Notes: generated by a model not told the origin, from the sequence alone. A DNA stretch of 64,000 nt from Pedobacter nyackensis (GCF_900176505.1 NZ_FWYB01000001.1:469400-533399), one strand, 5' to 3'; positions 9,204-19,166 are shown, counted from the first letter of the stretch. Made by a program: numbers and translations.

Positions 9204-11252
9204 CTAGGGTTGAATAACAGTACTGGCGTTTAAGGTAACAGCGGTTTGTGCCAATAACCTGCCCGTAACTTTTGCTCCTGTGTTTAAAGAGATCAGTGTT
9301 TTGCTCAGAATGATCCCGCTAAAATCAGTATTAGATCCAAGCGTAGCTTGTCCGGTAACCACCCAGAATATATTCTTGGCCTGTGCACCACCTAACAAAG
9401 TAATCTTTGCATCATTGTTAACGGTAAGGTCCTGCGCGATCTGGAATACCCAGGTATCATTAGGTCCACCTGTTAATGTAACACCTGCATTTGATATCAA
9501 TACACCGGTAGACCATTTATAAAGCCCTGCGGTTAATATCCTGCCGCTGATATCTCCGGCATATAAGCCTACAATAGGTGCTGGGGTAACCAAGCCATTA
9601 GCGGTTGTAAATGCTGTTTCCATATCACTGACCGCTGTTGTCATATTAGCGGGAGTCGGAGCGGCATAATCAGATGCATATACTTTCCCGGTTACAATTG
9701 GCGTATGAGACGATTGACCATTAGTATCCATGATTAACCCGAAGCCTGTAATGGCTGTTGCAGCTGCCGGGCTTACACCTATATTACCAGTAACGGAAGT
9801 AATACCAGTGGTAGATATACCTGATTTTGTCAATATTCCAAAATCGCCTGCACCACCCAGGTTAATAGCACCTGGCCCTATTCCCACTACCGGGATTGCG
9901 GCAAAACTAGCGGTGATATTTTTATTTGAAGTCATGCTTATCGTCAATGGATTTGTAGAGCCTGTAGCATCTACACTCCAACCCGTAAACAAATAGCCTG
10001 CATTCGGAACAGCCGTAAGCGTAACCAGTGCTCCGGGGTTATAACTGGCTAGTGCCGGTGTTTTGGTTACCGTTCCATTAATCGCGGTAACAGTTAAGGT
10101 ATAGGTATTTAGGGTAAAGTTTGCCACAAACGCCCTGTTGCCTGCCAAAGCAAACGTATAACTTGGACTTGTCGATACCGGCAGCCCCGTCGTTTTATCC
10201 GTCCAGTTGGTAAAAGTATAACCTGGATTTGTAGCAGATGTAATGGTAACCGAAGTGCCTGAAGGATATGATCCTTCGCCGTTGGTAGTACCGCCCGCAA
10301 CAGGGTTGGAGGTTAAGGTTACTGCAAATTGAGCAGCCGGGATCGCCCTGTAATTGGCAACCAGGGTCCTGTTGGCAATAATTGTGAACTGATAACTTGA
10401 ACTTGCAGATACCACGTTACCATTTTCTGTCCAGTTTACAAAAGTATATCCTGCATTGGCAGCCGCAACAACTGTAACAGAAGTACCGATGACATAAGCA
10501 CCGGAGCCAGCGGTTGTACCACCTGCAGCAGGACTGGATGATAAGTTCACCGCAAAGTTGCCCGGAGGGATCACGGTGAAGTTTGCAATTAAATTTCTGT
10601 TGTTTGTAATGGTAAACTGGTAACTCGAACTGTTAGAAACTACGTTGCCATTCTCTGTCCAGCTGGTAAAAGTATAACCTGCATTAGGTACTGCAGTAAC
10701 CGCAACGGATGAGTTCAGTGCAAATGTACCTGCCCCTAAAAGCGTACCGCCAATAGCTGGACTAGCCGTTAGGCTTACTGCAGGAATCGTTGTAAAGCTC
10801 CATAAATAGTCAGCCTCCATAGCGGTATGAAATACATCCTTGGCTCCTGTAGTAACGGTGCCTGAGTATAATACAAACGGGCTAAGCGGTACATTGGGCG
10901 TAAAAGTGAATACTTTCAAATTCGCTGTCGGCGAAATCTTACCGACAACGGCCGTTGTGCCCTGCTTTATGGTAAGTGTCTGGTTATTTATAGTTGTAGA
11001 ATCCATATCCGTATTAAAGGTTATGGAAATCACCTTGTTCAAAGGTACATCAACAGCCTTGTCCATGGGGTCAGTTGAAACAACAACCGGACAAAGTCCA
11101 ACGACTTCATCTTCGAAATCATCCTTTTTACAGGCACCAATAGAAGTGAGCAGCATTAAAATGCCCAAAAACAGCATTTGATAGATTTTTGAGTAGCGCG
11201 GGAGTTTGCGCACGGAATTGCTCCCCTGGATTTGAGTAAAGTTAGGTTTCAT
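9204..11252 (-). CDS. Ice-binding (DUF3494) lipoprotein with Ig-like and InlB-type repeats
   Basis: The 682-residue protein has a lipobox (TSIGAC, Cys about residue 41), an SbsA-type Ig-like domain (about 53-155, STDPMDKAVDVPLNKVISITF in the family style), four bacterial repeats of about 75 residues (about 158-455; GYTFxxWTENGNVVS...SYQFTI...N..L.ANF), and a C-terminal DUF3494 ice-binding domain (about 460-682) with GNIGVSPAAATAITGF, AGLYKWSTGVLISNAGVTL and NIFWVVTGQATLGSNT. DUF3494 proteins bind ice or inhibit recrystallisation; the lipoprotein signal and repeats suggest a surface-displayed adhesin. An internal ATG at 11177 would give a shorter, more typical lipoprotein signal. The repeat DNA is a likely spot for copy-number variation. 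Confidence 0.9.
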   Translation of the reverse strand: MKPNFTQIQGSNSVRKLPRYSKIYQMLFLGILMLLTSIGACKKDDFEDEVVGLCPVVVSTDPMDKAVDVPLNKVISITFNTDMDSTTINNQTLTIKQGTTAVVGKISPTANLKVFTFTPNVPLSPFVLYSGTVTTGAKDVFHTAMEADYLWSFTTIPAVSLTASPAIGGTLLGAGTFALNSSVAVTAVPNAGYTFTSWTENGNVVSNSSSYQFTITNNRNLIANFTVIPPGNFAVNLSSSPAAGGTTAGSGAYVIGTSVTVVAAANAGYTFVNWTENGNVVSASSSYQFTIIANRTLVANYRAIPAAQFAVTLTSNPVAGGTTNGEGSYPSGTSVTITSATNPGYTFTNWTDKTTGLPVSTSPSYTFALAGNRAFVANFTLNTYTLTVTAINGTVTKTPALASYNPGALVTLTAVPNAGYLFTGWSVDATGSTNPLTISMTSNKNITASFAAIPVVGIGPGAINLGGAGDFGILTKSGISTTGITSVTGNIGVSPAAATAITGFGLIMDTNGQSSHTPIVTGKVYASDYAAPTPANMTTAVSDMETAFTTANGLVTPAPIVGLYAGDISGRILTAGLYKWSTGVLISNAGVTLTGGPNDTWVFQIAQDLTVNNDAKITLLGGAQAKNIFWVVTGQATLGSNTDFSGIILSKTLISLNTGAKVTGRLLAQTAVTLNASTVIQP

Positions 11253-11687
11253 AATTATGTGATAAACTTGGATAAGAATCTTCCAACCGGGCTTGGTGAT
11301 TTGAAAAATAGGAGGAGATGATTAGTCTTCAAGTACAGCGGCACTTGCAAAGGAAGTGCCTGTATATTTTTTGAAATGCCTAATTCAGCTTACTTTCAAT
11401 AAACCCGCTAACAATAAGAAATAACGTTACACAGCTAGCGTGGTATTCCAATTAACGGTCTCGCAGGAAGATTAAATTAATTATTTAAGTAATTAATAAA
11501 CTATTGGTGGCAATATTAAATTATTGATAAAATAATTTAATGATCTGTTTATAGGACTATAGTGTAAGAATCCAACTAGGTTTTTAATAATATGATTCCA
11601 ATAATTGGCTGGAGGTAAGGTTTAAGATCAAACAGTTCGCAAACAGCATTGTTCTTAAAGAGCAATTGCTTTTCATATACGTACTGT
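11253..11687. other. Long divergent intergenic region with one hairpin
   Basis: There is no convincing gene here. It must hold the promoters of the ice-binding operon (minus) and of the DNA-repair cassette (plus). One hairpin is clear: arms GGCACTT (11340-11346) and AAGTGCC (11354-11360), extended by TACA/TGTA with a two-base bulge, followed on the plus strand by TATATTTTTT. It would sit in the 5' leader of the ice-binding mRNA and looks like a plus-strand terminator with no gene feeding it. The stretch 11470-11560 is very AT rich. Confidence 0.5.
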
Positions 11688-12698
11688 ATGGCATTGATCA
11701 CATTTACAAATAAAGGTATTTACTGTAAGCAAGGTGATTTCTATATCGATCCCTGGCATCCGGTTAACCTTGCTGTCACCACCCATGGCCATGCCGATCA
11801 TGTCAAATGGGGGAACAAAGCCTACCTTTGTCATGAATTGACTAAACCGATCCTGCAACATCGATTGGGTGAGCTCAATATTCAAACCCTGCCTTATCAT
11901 AAAGAGATCAGTATTAATGGGGTTAAATTAACCCTTTATCCTGCCGGACACGTTATAGGTTCAGCCCAGATCAGACTGGAATACAAAGGAGAAATTTGTG
12001 TGGTATCTGGCGATTACAAAGTTGAATACGATGGCATCAGTACTGCTTTTGAACCTGTAAAATGCCATACTTTTGTATCTGAAAGCACATTTGGACTCCC
12101 TATTTACAAATGGCAACCCCAACAGGATATTTTTAATCAAATTAAAAACTGGATTTCTCTTAACCGCGATAAAAACCAAACTACTGTTCTTGTTGCTTAC
12201 AGTTTGGGCAAAGCGCAAAGGCTGATGACAGGTCTGGCAGGTTACGGTGATATGTACGTACACAGTTCAATCGCCAGCTTAAACCAAGTTTTTTCTAAAG
12301 CAGGTGTAATCCTGCCAACTACCATTCCTATTACCCCCGAAACCAGCAAGGAAATGCTACAGAAAGGAATTGTAATTGTCCCGCCGGCAGTGGCTGAGGG
12401 GAAATGGATAAAGAGTTTAACTCATGCAGCGACAGGTATTTGCTCTGGATGGATGCAGGTTAGGGCAGGTAGAAGATGGCGCAGTGCAGATGCGGGATTT
12501 GCGTTAAGTGACCATGCCGATTGGCCCGGCTTATTGTCGGCAATTAAAGCTACAGAAGCAGAAAAGGTTTTCGTGACACATGGCTATAGTGCAATTTTTA
12601 GCAAATACCTAAATGAAATCGGGATTGAGGCAGAGGAGGTGAAAACACAATATGGAGACGAGGAAGAAGAGGATAATGTAGAGATCAATAAAGATTAA
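11688..12698 (+). CDS. Ligase-associated DNA exonuclease (metallo-beta-lactamase/beta-CASP type)
   Basis: I start the protein at the ATG at 11688 (MALITFTNKGIYC), giving 336 residues; the upstream ATG at 11649 adds a 13-residue tail untypical of the family. The zinc-binding motif HGHADH is at residues 33-38, followed by PAGHVIGSAQI and SGDYKVEYDG and later SDHADW and THGY, as in SNM1/CPSF-like nucleases. In the four-gene ligase cassette of many bacteria this protein is the 5'-processing nuclease. Its stop abuts the start of the ligase gene with no gap, so the two are translationally coupled. Confidence 0.9.
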   Translation: MALITFTNKGIYCKQGDFYIDPWHPVNLAVTTHGHADHVKWGNKAYLCHELTKPILQHRLGELNIQTLPYHKEISINGVKLTLYPAGHVIGSAQIRLEYKGEICVVSGDYKVEYDGISTAFEPVKCHTFVSESTFGLPIYKWQPQQDIFNQIKNWISLNRDKNQTTVLVAYSLGKAQRLMTGLAGYGDMYVHSSIASLNQVFSKAGVILPTTIPITPETSKEMLQKGIVIVPPAVAEGKWIKSLTHAATGICSGWMQVRAGRRWRSADAGFALSDHADWPGLLSAIKATEAEKVFVTHGYSAIFSKYLNEIGIEAEEVKTQYGDEEEEDNVEINKD

Positions 12699-14303
12699 AT
12701 GAAACGGTTTAGCCAATTGATACAGCAGCTGGAGATGAGCAACAAAACCAACGATAAAATGTTGGCTCTTGTTGATTATTTTAATGAGGCGGATGATATG
12801 GATAAGCCCTATGTAATTGCGATGTTTACCGGAAAGCGGCCGAAACGTCCGGTAAGTACGGCCTTAATTAAACAATGGGCCATAGAATTATGTAATTTAC
12901 CAGAATGGCTTTTTGCCGAATGCTACCACAATGTGGGGGATCTGAGTGAAACGATAGCACTTATATTGCCGCCTGCAAAGTCAATCAGCAACCGTAAATT
13001 ACATGAATGGATCGATGATCTCGCTTTACTAAACGACAAGGATGAAACCTTTAAAAAGCAATTCATTACAAAGGCCTGGAATAGCCTGGAAACCTCAGAG
13101 CGCTTTATTTTTAATAAACTGATATCAGGCAATTTTAGAATCGGAGTATCCAATAAAATCCTGGTAAATGCGCTTGCTAAACAAAGTGATACCGAAAGTT
13201 GCAAAATTATGCACAGTATTATGGGCAAATGGCTTCCTTCTGAGATCAACTATGCCGACTTAATTAGCGGCACACATGTAAACACAAACAATTCATGGCC
13301 ATATCCCTTTTGCCTCGCTTATGCCTTGGAAGCAGTACCATCATCACTTGGAGAACCTCAGGAATGGCAAGCCGAATGGAAGTGGGATGGCATCAGAGGT
13401 CAGATTGTGAAACGCAACGGAGAGTTATTTATCTGGTCGAGAGGTGAGGAACTGGTCACCGAACAATTTCCTGAACTCCATTTTTTATTACAGGAATTAG
13501 CCGATGGTACTGTATTGGATGGTGAAATACTGTCTGTAAAAGATGGAAAAGTGCAGGCATTTAGCATATTACAACAACGGTTAAACAGAAAAACCATCCA
13601 TAAAAATCAGTTAAATGATGCGCCAATAGGTTTCTATACCTACGACCTGCTGGAATATAAAGGACGTGATCTACGTGAAGAGCCATTGAGTAAACGCAGG
13701 CAATCGTTGGAAGCTGTTATTTCAAATTTGAAAACCAATAAGGTGGTCATGCTGTCGCCAATAGTTTCATTTACCCAGTGGGACGAACTGGCTAAACTTA
13801 GAGAAAGCTCCAGGGACCTCAACAGCGAGGGCATCATGTTAAAAAAACTAGATTCATCCTATCATACCGGAAGGAAGCGTGGAGATTGGTGGAAATGGAA
13901 AATAAATCCTTACACTGTGGATACGGTAATGATCTACGCTCAAAAAGGCAGCGGCAGAAGAGCAAATTTTTATACTGACTATACTTTTGCAGTTAGGGAT
14001 GGAGATCAGCTCATCACCATAGCTAAAGCTTATTCGGGATTAACAGATAAAGAAATTAAGGAAGTAAATGCCTTTGTTGTAAAAAACGCCATTGAAAAAT
14101 TTGGTCCCGTAAGAACCGTTAAACCGGAACTGGTATTTGAAATTGCTTTTGAGGGAATAGCAGAAAGTAAGCGACATAAAGCGGGTTTGGCTTTAAGATT
14201 CCCAAGGATTGCAAGATGGAGAAAAGATAAAAATGCAGATGAGATAAACACATTAGATGATTTACGTCAGCTATTACAAGCTACTTTATTACCTCCGGCG
14301 TAA
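12699..14303 (+). CDS. ATP-dependent DNA ligase of the helicase/nuclease repair cassette
   Basis: The 534-residue protein has an N-terminal DNA-binding domain (about 1-200), an adenylation domain with nucleophile Lys228 in EWKWDGIRGQ, further nucleotidyltransferase motifs (IWSRGEELVTEQ, DGEIL, YDLLEYKG, EGIMLKK, WWKWK) and an OB-fold C-terminus. It joins nicks with ATP, unlike the essential NAD-dependent LigA. Length and gene order match the bacterial 'ligase-associated DNA damage response' family. ATG follows the exonuclease stop directly. Confidence 0.93.
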   Translation: MKRFSQLIQQLEMSNKTNDKMLALVDYFNEADDMDKPYVIAMFTGKRPKRPVSTALIKQWAIELCNLPEWLFAECYHNVGDLSETIALILPPAKSISNRKLHEWIDDLALLNDKDETFKKQFITKAWNSLETSERFIFNKLISGNFRIGVSNKILVNALAKQSDTESCKIMHSIMGKWLPSEINYADLISGTHVNTNNSWPYPFCLAYALEAVPSSLGEPQEWQAEWKWDGIRGQIVKRNGELFIWSRGEELVTEQFPELHFLLQELADGTVLDGEILSVKDGKVQAFSILQQRLNRKTIHKNQLNDAPIGFYTYDLLEYKGRDLREEPLSKRRQSLEAVISNLKTNKVVMLSPIVSFTQWDELAKLRESSRDLNSEGIMLKKLDSSYHTGRKRGDWWKWKINPYTVDTVMIYAQKGSGRRANFYTDYTFAVRDGDQLITIAKAYSGLTDKEIKEVNAFVVKNAIEKFGPVRTVKPELVFEIAFEGIAESKRHKAGLALRFPRIARWRKDKNADEINTLDDLRQLLQATLLPPA

Positions 14304-14338
14304 TGGTTTAAACCCAAAATTTCTGATATTATACAAAC

Positions 14339-16900
14339 ATGCAGCTGGAAAAAAGTAAAGGATACAAGAAGGTGATTAAATGGCTTAAACAGCATAAAAA
14401 GAAGCCGTTTAAATTTCAGACAGACGCCTGGCTCTATTACGCCGAAGGTTATTCTGGTCTTATAAATGCCCCGACAGGCTTTGGCAAAACTTTCTCTATT
14501 TTTCTGGCAGTTGTCATCGACGAATTAAATGCTGACCTATCTTCTGCTGCAAGCACAGCGGCGGTTAAGAAAAAAGGGAGCCAAATACAACAAAAACGGA
14601 AATCAGGTTTAAAACTAATCTGGATTACCCCACTACGTTCTCTTGCCAAAGATCTTGCACGTGCTATGCGTGAAGTTTGTGAACAGCTTGAATTGGATTG
14701 GCATATAGGCGTTCGCAACGGCGATACTCCTCAAAATGAAAAGCTGAAGCAAAAAAAACAGATGCCTGAGGTGCTTATCATTACTCCTGAAAGTATCCAC
14801 CTCTTGCTTGCCCAAAAAAGTACCTTCAACTATTTTGATCAACTCCAATGTATTGTTGCCGATGAATGGCATGAACTGCTGGGCAGCAAAAGAGGGGTAA
14901 TGACTGAACTTGCTATATCAAGAATCAGGGGATTGCTTATAGACCAACACCCCGAGCGTTTACTTAGAATATGGGGCATATCTGCAACCATAGGAAATCT
15001 GGAACAGGCAATGGACGTATTGGTACCTTATGATGAGGTACTGAAAACCATCATCAAATCCGATGTTGAAAAGAAAATAGAAATCCGTTCTATCTTGCCC
15101 GACCATATCGATATGTTGCCCTGGGCCGGACACCTGGGACATAAATTGGCTCATAAGCTTTTACCAATCATTCATAAGAGTAAAACAACACTCATATTTA
15201 CCAATACCCGGGGCCAGGCCGAATTATGGTATCAAACCTTGCTGGCTCAGGATGAAAATCTGGCAGGTCAGCTCGCTATTCACCATGGATCAATAGATTA
15301 TGAATTAAGAAACTGGATTGAAGAGGCTATTCATACGGGGGTATTGAAAGCGGTAGTCTGCACCTCATCCCTGGATCTGGGAGTTGATTTTAAGCCTGTA
15401 GATACCGTTATACAAATAGGTTCGCCAAAAGGTGTCGCTCGGTTTTTGCAACGGGCAGGTAGAAGTGGTCACTCTCCTTACGAGACTTCTAAAATATACT
15501 TTCTGCCTACCCATGCGCTCGAACTGGTAGAAGCTGCAGCAATTAAAGAAGCCGCTAGAACACAGGATATAGAAAGTCGGGAGCCTATAGTCATGTCTTT
15601 TGATGCGTTAATCCAATACCTCGTTACCTTGGCTGTTGGTGACGGTTTTGATGATGAAAAGATATTTTTTGAAATCAAACAAACGCATGCATTTAGAGAG
15701 TTATTGCCACAGGAATGGAAATGGATCATGCAATTTATCACTACAGGTGGTGATAGTTTAACAGCCTACAATGAGTTCAAAAAAGTAAGTAAAGATGAGG
15801 ATGGCCTTTGGAAGGTGAAGAGCCGGCAGATTGCGATGCGTCATCGGCTCCATATTGGAACTATAGTGAGTGATGCAATGCTTAAAGTTAAATACTTAAC
15901 CGGCGGTTATGTGGGTATGATTGAGGAATCTTTTATCTCGAGAATGAAGCCCGGAAGTAGTTTTACACTTGCCGGCAGAGTATTGGAATTTATAATGGTA
16001 AAAGAGATGATGGTGCTGGTTCGAAAAAGCAAAATGAAACAAGCCATTAGTCCAAGCTGGATGGGAGGTCGCATATCGCTAAGCGCTAACCTTGGTAGTA
16101 TACTCAGGAAAAAATACAATGAAACCTTAAATAAAACCCATGGTGAAGAGGAACTGGATTTTATTTTACCCTTATTTGAACGTCAGGCAAAGGTTTCACA
16201 CGTACCTAAAAGTGATGAGTTTCTTATTGAACTCATTAATACCAAAGATGGTTATCACTTTTTCGCCTATCCCTTTGAAGGTCGGCAGGTACATGAAATT
16301 ATGGCTGCATTGATTGCATACCGCTTAGGGAGGATTAAGCCAATCAGCTTCTCTATCGCTATGAACGATTATGGCTTCGAACTATTAAGTGAACAGCCAA
16401 TCCCCCTCGATGAAGCTCATATTAAAGCACTTTTTACTCCTGTAAACCTCAGCGAAGATATTGTTGCGAGCATTAATGCAACTGAAATGGCAAGGCGAAA
16501 ATTCAGAGATATAGCTTGCATTTCCGGACTCGTATTTCAGGGCTATCCCGGTAAATACGTTGCGAACAAACACCTTCAATCTTCTGCAGGTCTATTTTTT
16601 AGTGTTTTTAGTGATTATGATAAACACAACTTGCTATTGCGTCAAGCTTATGATGAAGCATTTTACCAACAAATTGAGGAACCGAGGTTGGCAGCTGCCT
16701 TAAAACGTATTCAGGAGAGCAAAATAATTATTGTTAAAACAGATCGTTATACTCCTTTATGTTTCCCGATTAAGGTAGACAGCTTAAGAGATAGTATGAG
16801 TTCCGAAGAGTTAAGCCATCGCATTGAAAGGATGACCGCAGAATCAGAGAAAACAGCACAGGTGAAAAAGAAAAACAACCGACGAAAAGATGATCATTGA
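14339..16900 (+). CDS. Ligase-associated DEXH-box helicase (Lhr-Core type)
   Basis: The 853-residue superfamily 2 helicase shows Walker A NAPTGFGKTF (about 40-49), motif Ia TPLRSLAKDL, the Walker B box ADEWHEL (DEWH, about 178), SATIG, and motifs V and VI as SSLDLGVDF and QRAGRSGHSP (about 370). The C-terminal half (about 450-830) fits the winged-helix and Lhr-specific domains of Lhr-Core, a 3'-5' DNA translocase. An insertion rich in Ala/Lys/Gln (about 65-90) sits between motifs I and Ia. It overlaps the downstream nuclease gene by 11 bases. Confidence 0.92.
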   Translation: MQLEKSKGYKKVIKWLKQHKKKPFKFQTDAWLYYAEGYSGLINAPTGFGKTFSIFLAVVIDELNADLSSAASTAAVKKKGSQIQQKRKSGLKLIWITPLRSLAKDLARAMREVCEQLELDWHIGVRNGDTPQNEKLKQKKQMPEVLIITPESIHLLLAQKSTFNYFDQLQCIVADEWHELLGSKRGVMTELAISRIRGLLIDQHPERLLRIWGISATIGNLEQAMDVLVPYDEVLKTIIKSDVEKKIEIRSILPDHIDMLPWAGHLGHKLAHKLLPIIHKSKTTLIFTNTRGQAELWYQTLLAQDENLAGQLAIHHGSIDYELRNWIEEAIHTGVLKAVVCTSSLDLGVDFKPVDTVIQIGSPKGVARFLQRAGRSGHSPYETSKIYFLPTHALELVEAAAIKEAARTQDIESREPIVMSFDALIQYLVTLAVGDGFDDEKIFFEIKQTHAFRELLPQEWKWIMQFITTGGDSLTAYNEFKKVSKDEDGLWKVKSRQIAMRHRLHIGTIVSDAMLKVKYLTGGYVGMIEESFISRMKPGSSFTLAGRVLEFIMVKEMMVLVRKSKMKQAISPSWMGGRISLSANLGSILRKKYNETLNKTHGEEELDFILPLFERQAKVSHVPKSDEFLIELINTKDGYHFFAYPFEGRQVHEIMAALIAYRLGRIKPISFSIAMNDYGFELLSEQPIPLDEAHIKALFTPVNLSEDIVASINATEMARRKFRDIACISGLVFQGYPGKYVANKHLQSSAGLFFSVFSDYDKHNLLLRQAYDEAFYQQIEEPRLAAALKRIQESKIIIVKTDRYTPLCFPIKVDSLRDSMSSEELSHRIERMTAESEKTAQVKKKNNRRKDDH

Positions 16901-17537
16901 TTGTAAAGGGGAACAGTTTATACTCAACAAGGAGCGGGCAATCTTTTGGGTGGCAAAAAAAATGCTCATCATCAGTGATTTGCATATTGGAAAATCTGCA
17001 CATTTTAGAAGATCGGGTATCCAAGTACCCGACACCGTAGGTTTAACGGATCTTCACCGCTTAACTTCTTTGATGAAAGAATTTGAACCTGATACCTTAC
17101 TCGTAACTGGCGACATGTTTCATAACAACATCAATAGTGATGCAAATGCTTTTGTGGATTGGAGAAGAGGTTATCCTCATTTAAAAATAGTGCTGATTAA
17201 AGGGAACCATGATGCTTTGAAAAACGAAGATTATGAGGCCTTAAATATAGAAGTACATACTAAAGAATTACTTTGTGCACCCTTCCGGTTTATACACGAC
17301 CAACCCGTAGAAAGGGATGAATATTACAATATTTGTGGTCACATTCATCCTGGTGTCGTTTTGTATGGAAAGGCACGACAACAATTAAAGTTCCCATGCT
17401 TCTATTTTGGACAGCATTGTGCAATTTTACCCGCCTTCAGTGTTTTTACCGGATTAAAAATACTAAAACCACAAGAAGGTGATCGGTTTTACGCGCTTAC
17501 CCTCCATAAAGTGATTGAAGTAAAGCGCATCAGGTAA
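16890..17537 (+). CDS. Ligase-associated metallophosphoesterase DNA endonuclease (PdeM/MPE)
   Basis: The 215-residue protein has metallophosphoesterase motifs SDLHIGK (Asp30, His32), GDMFHN, KGNHDALK and CGHIHPGV. The Pseudomonas putida homologue in the same type of cluster is a manganese-dependent DNA endonuclease (family knowledge). Start overlaps the helicase end by 11 bases, completing the order exonuclease-ligase-helicase-endonuclease. All four act together in repair of damaged or broken DNA; the damage type is not known from sequence. Confidence 0.92.
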   Translation: MIIDCKGEQFILNKERAIFWVAKKMLIISDLHIGKSAHFRRSGIQVPDTVGLTDLHRLTSLMKEFEPDTLLVTGDMFHNNINSDANAFVDWRRGYPHLKIVLIKGNHDALKNEDYEALNIEVHTKELLCAPFRFIHDQPVERDEYYNICGHIHPGVVLYGKARQQLKFPCFYFGQHCAILPAFSVFTGLKILKPQEGDRFYALTLHKVIEVKRIR

Positions 17538-17609
17538 ACAATTTATTGTTGGGAGATGTTCTTCTTAAACGAGTTTTATGGACTTTAGAGTAGGATATGA
17601 TGTAAACTT

Positions 17610-18551
17610 ATGAAACACAAGCGAATTACATTTAAAGGCCTTTGGGGTTTGTTGAAAGCAACCTTTACCGGATTTGACGACCATAAGGTTACCAAACTGA
17701 GTGGATCTCTGGCTTACTATACCGTCTTTTCCATGGCACCACTATTGGTAGTGATCATTTCATTATGTGGAATATTTCTTGGGCAGGAAGCTGCCGAAGG
17801 TAAAATATACGAACAACTGGCTGGTTTTATGGGTAAAGAAACGGCATCGCAACTTCAGGAGATTGTTGCAAAAGCAGCCATCGGTGACAAGGGCGTTGTA
17901 GCATTTGTCATAGGAATTGTGACGCTACTTGTTGGGGCGACGACGGTGTTTGCAGACATTCAGGATTCCATCAATTTCATATGGGGACTTAAACCCAAGC
18001 CCAAACGAGGTTGGTTAAAAATTCTGCAAAACAGGTTTCTCTCTTTTTCGGTGATCATTAGCCTGGGTTTCATTTTACTGGTGTCATTGGCGGTTACAGC
18101 TTTGCTCGATGGTTTTAGTGTGCGCCTTCAGGCCAGGTTTTCTCAAGTTTCGGTAATCTTGTTTTATATACTGAACCAGTTGCTGACCCTGACGGTGATC
18201 TCGCTCATTTTTGGTGTAATTTTTAAAGTACTTCCAGATGCGGTAATCAAGTGGCGGGATGTGGTATTTGGGGCTATAGTTACAGCATTGCTGTTTATGC
18301 TAGGCAAATCCGGTATCTCCATTTATATTGGACAAAGCGATGTAGGCAGCACTTACGGAGCCGCAGGCTCACTAGTCATTTTATTATTGTGGACCTATTA
18401 TTCTTCCATCATTTTGTATGTAGGTGCAGAGTTCACAAAAGCGTATGCCATTGCTTATGGATCAGAGATTCGGCCATCGTCCTACGCCGTGACTACTAAA
18501 GAAATTGAAGTAGAAACAGGTAGTAATTCTATTCAGGAAAATGCTTCATGA
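17610..18551 (+). CDS. YihY/BrkB-family inner-membrane protein
   Basis: The 313-residue protein has about six hydrophobic segments (about 33-55, 100-125, 145-170, 180-205, 215-235, 248-272) and the family features KLSGSLAYYTVFSMAPLLVV near the N-terminus and GAAGSLVILLLWTYYSSIILYVGAEFTKAYA near the end. Once annotated as RNase BN, the family is an integral membrane protein of uncertain transport function. It lies 72 bases downstream of the repair cassette in the same direction and could be read through from it, but shows no functional link. Confidence 0.9.
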   Translation: MKHKRITFKGLWGLLKATFTGFDDHKVTKLSGSLAYYTVFSMAPLLVVIISLCGIFLGQEAAEGKIYEQLAGFMGKETASQLQEIVAKAAIGDKGVVAFVIGIVTLLVGATTVFADIQDSINFIWGLKPKPKRGWLKILQNRFLSFSVIISLGFILLVSLAVTALLDGFSVRLQARFSQVSVILFYILNQLLTLTVISLIFGVIFKVLPDAVIKWRDVVFGAIVTALLFMLGKSGISIYIGQSDVGSTYGAAGSLVILLLWTYYSSIILYVGAEFTKAYAIAYGSEIRPSSYAVTTKEIEVETGSNSIQENAS

Positions 18552-18559
18552 ACCGGCTG

Positions 18560-19000
18560 CTATTCCAATTTCATCCATGACGCTTTAGTCATTTCGAATT
18601 TAATTTCTTTTTCGCCATTCCATCCAATCTCTTTCCATCCAGATTTTTCATAAAATCCGGCTGCTCTGGTATTGGGGACGGTTCCTAACCAAACACTATC
18701 CTTTCCATTAGAAAAATACCAATTCAGTATTAAATCCTGCAATCGCTTTCCAATGCCTTTTCCTTCGAATGCCGGCGATAAAAACAGCGCCCAGATGTTT
18801 TCTTCCTTTAAATCAACTATGGAGAATCCTACTATTTGACCATCAATTTCGCATACCCAACCTTTACCTCTTACAGTTAAAAATTCTACATAATCATCAT
18901 ATGTTATCAAATCTGGATTAGATAAAGTGTTTTCGGTCACCGAATTTCTGACAACATGAATCTGTTGTATATCTTCAATTTTTGCTTCTCTAAAATCCAT
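18560..19000 (-). CDS. GNAT-family N-acetyltransferase
   Basis: The 146-residue protein has the GNAT fold with the acetyl-CoA loop FEGKGIGKRLQDL (about 79-91) and the C-terminal NTRAAGFYEKSGWKEIG motif. The substrate is not predictable. The gene is convergent with the YihY gene; only 8 bases separate the two stops and no strong terminator is seen between them. Confidence 0.9.
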   Translation of the reverse strand: MDFREAKIEDIQQIHVVRNSVTENTLSNPDLITYDDYVEFLTVRGKGWVCEIDGQIVGFSIVDLKEENIWALFLSPAFEGKGIGKRLQDLILNWYFSNGKDSVWLGTVPNTRAAGFYEKSGWKEIGWNGEKEIKFEMTKASWMKLE

Positions 19001-19166
19001 GTGGTTTATAAAATTATTCTAGTTACACTTGTTTCGTTCCTGCATCAATTGTGCTACTTTGTGTCACCTAAAGTATGATTTTATTTCCTTTTCGGTTAAA
19101 AGAATATTTTGTAAACAATTTATATTGGAAGGTGTTCTGAGTTAAGAATCGTAACGATATGAAACC

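Noticed and set aside
9960..10800. Repeated DNA in the ice-binding gene as a possible CRISPR or tandem array
   Set aside because: The repeats are diverged, about 225 bases long and in frame; they encode protein repeats.
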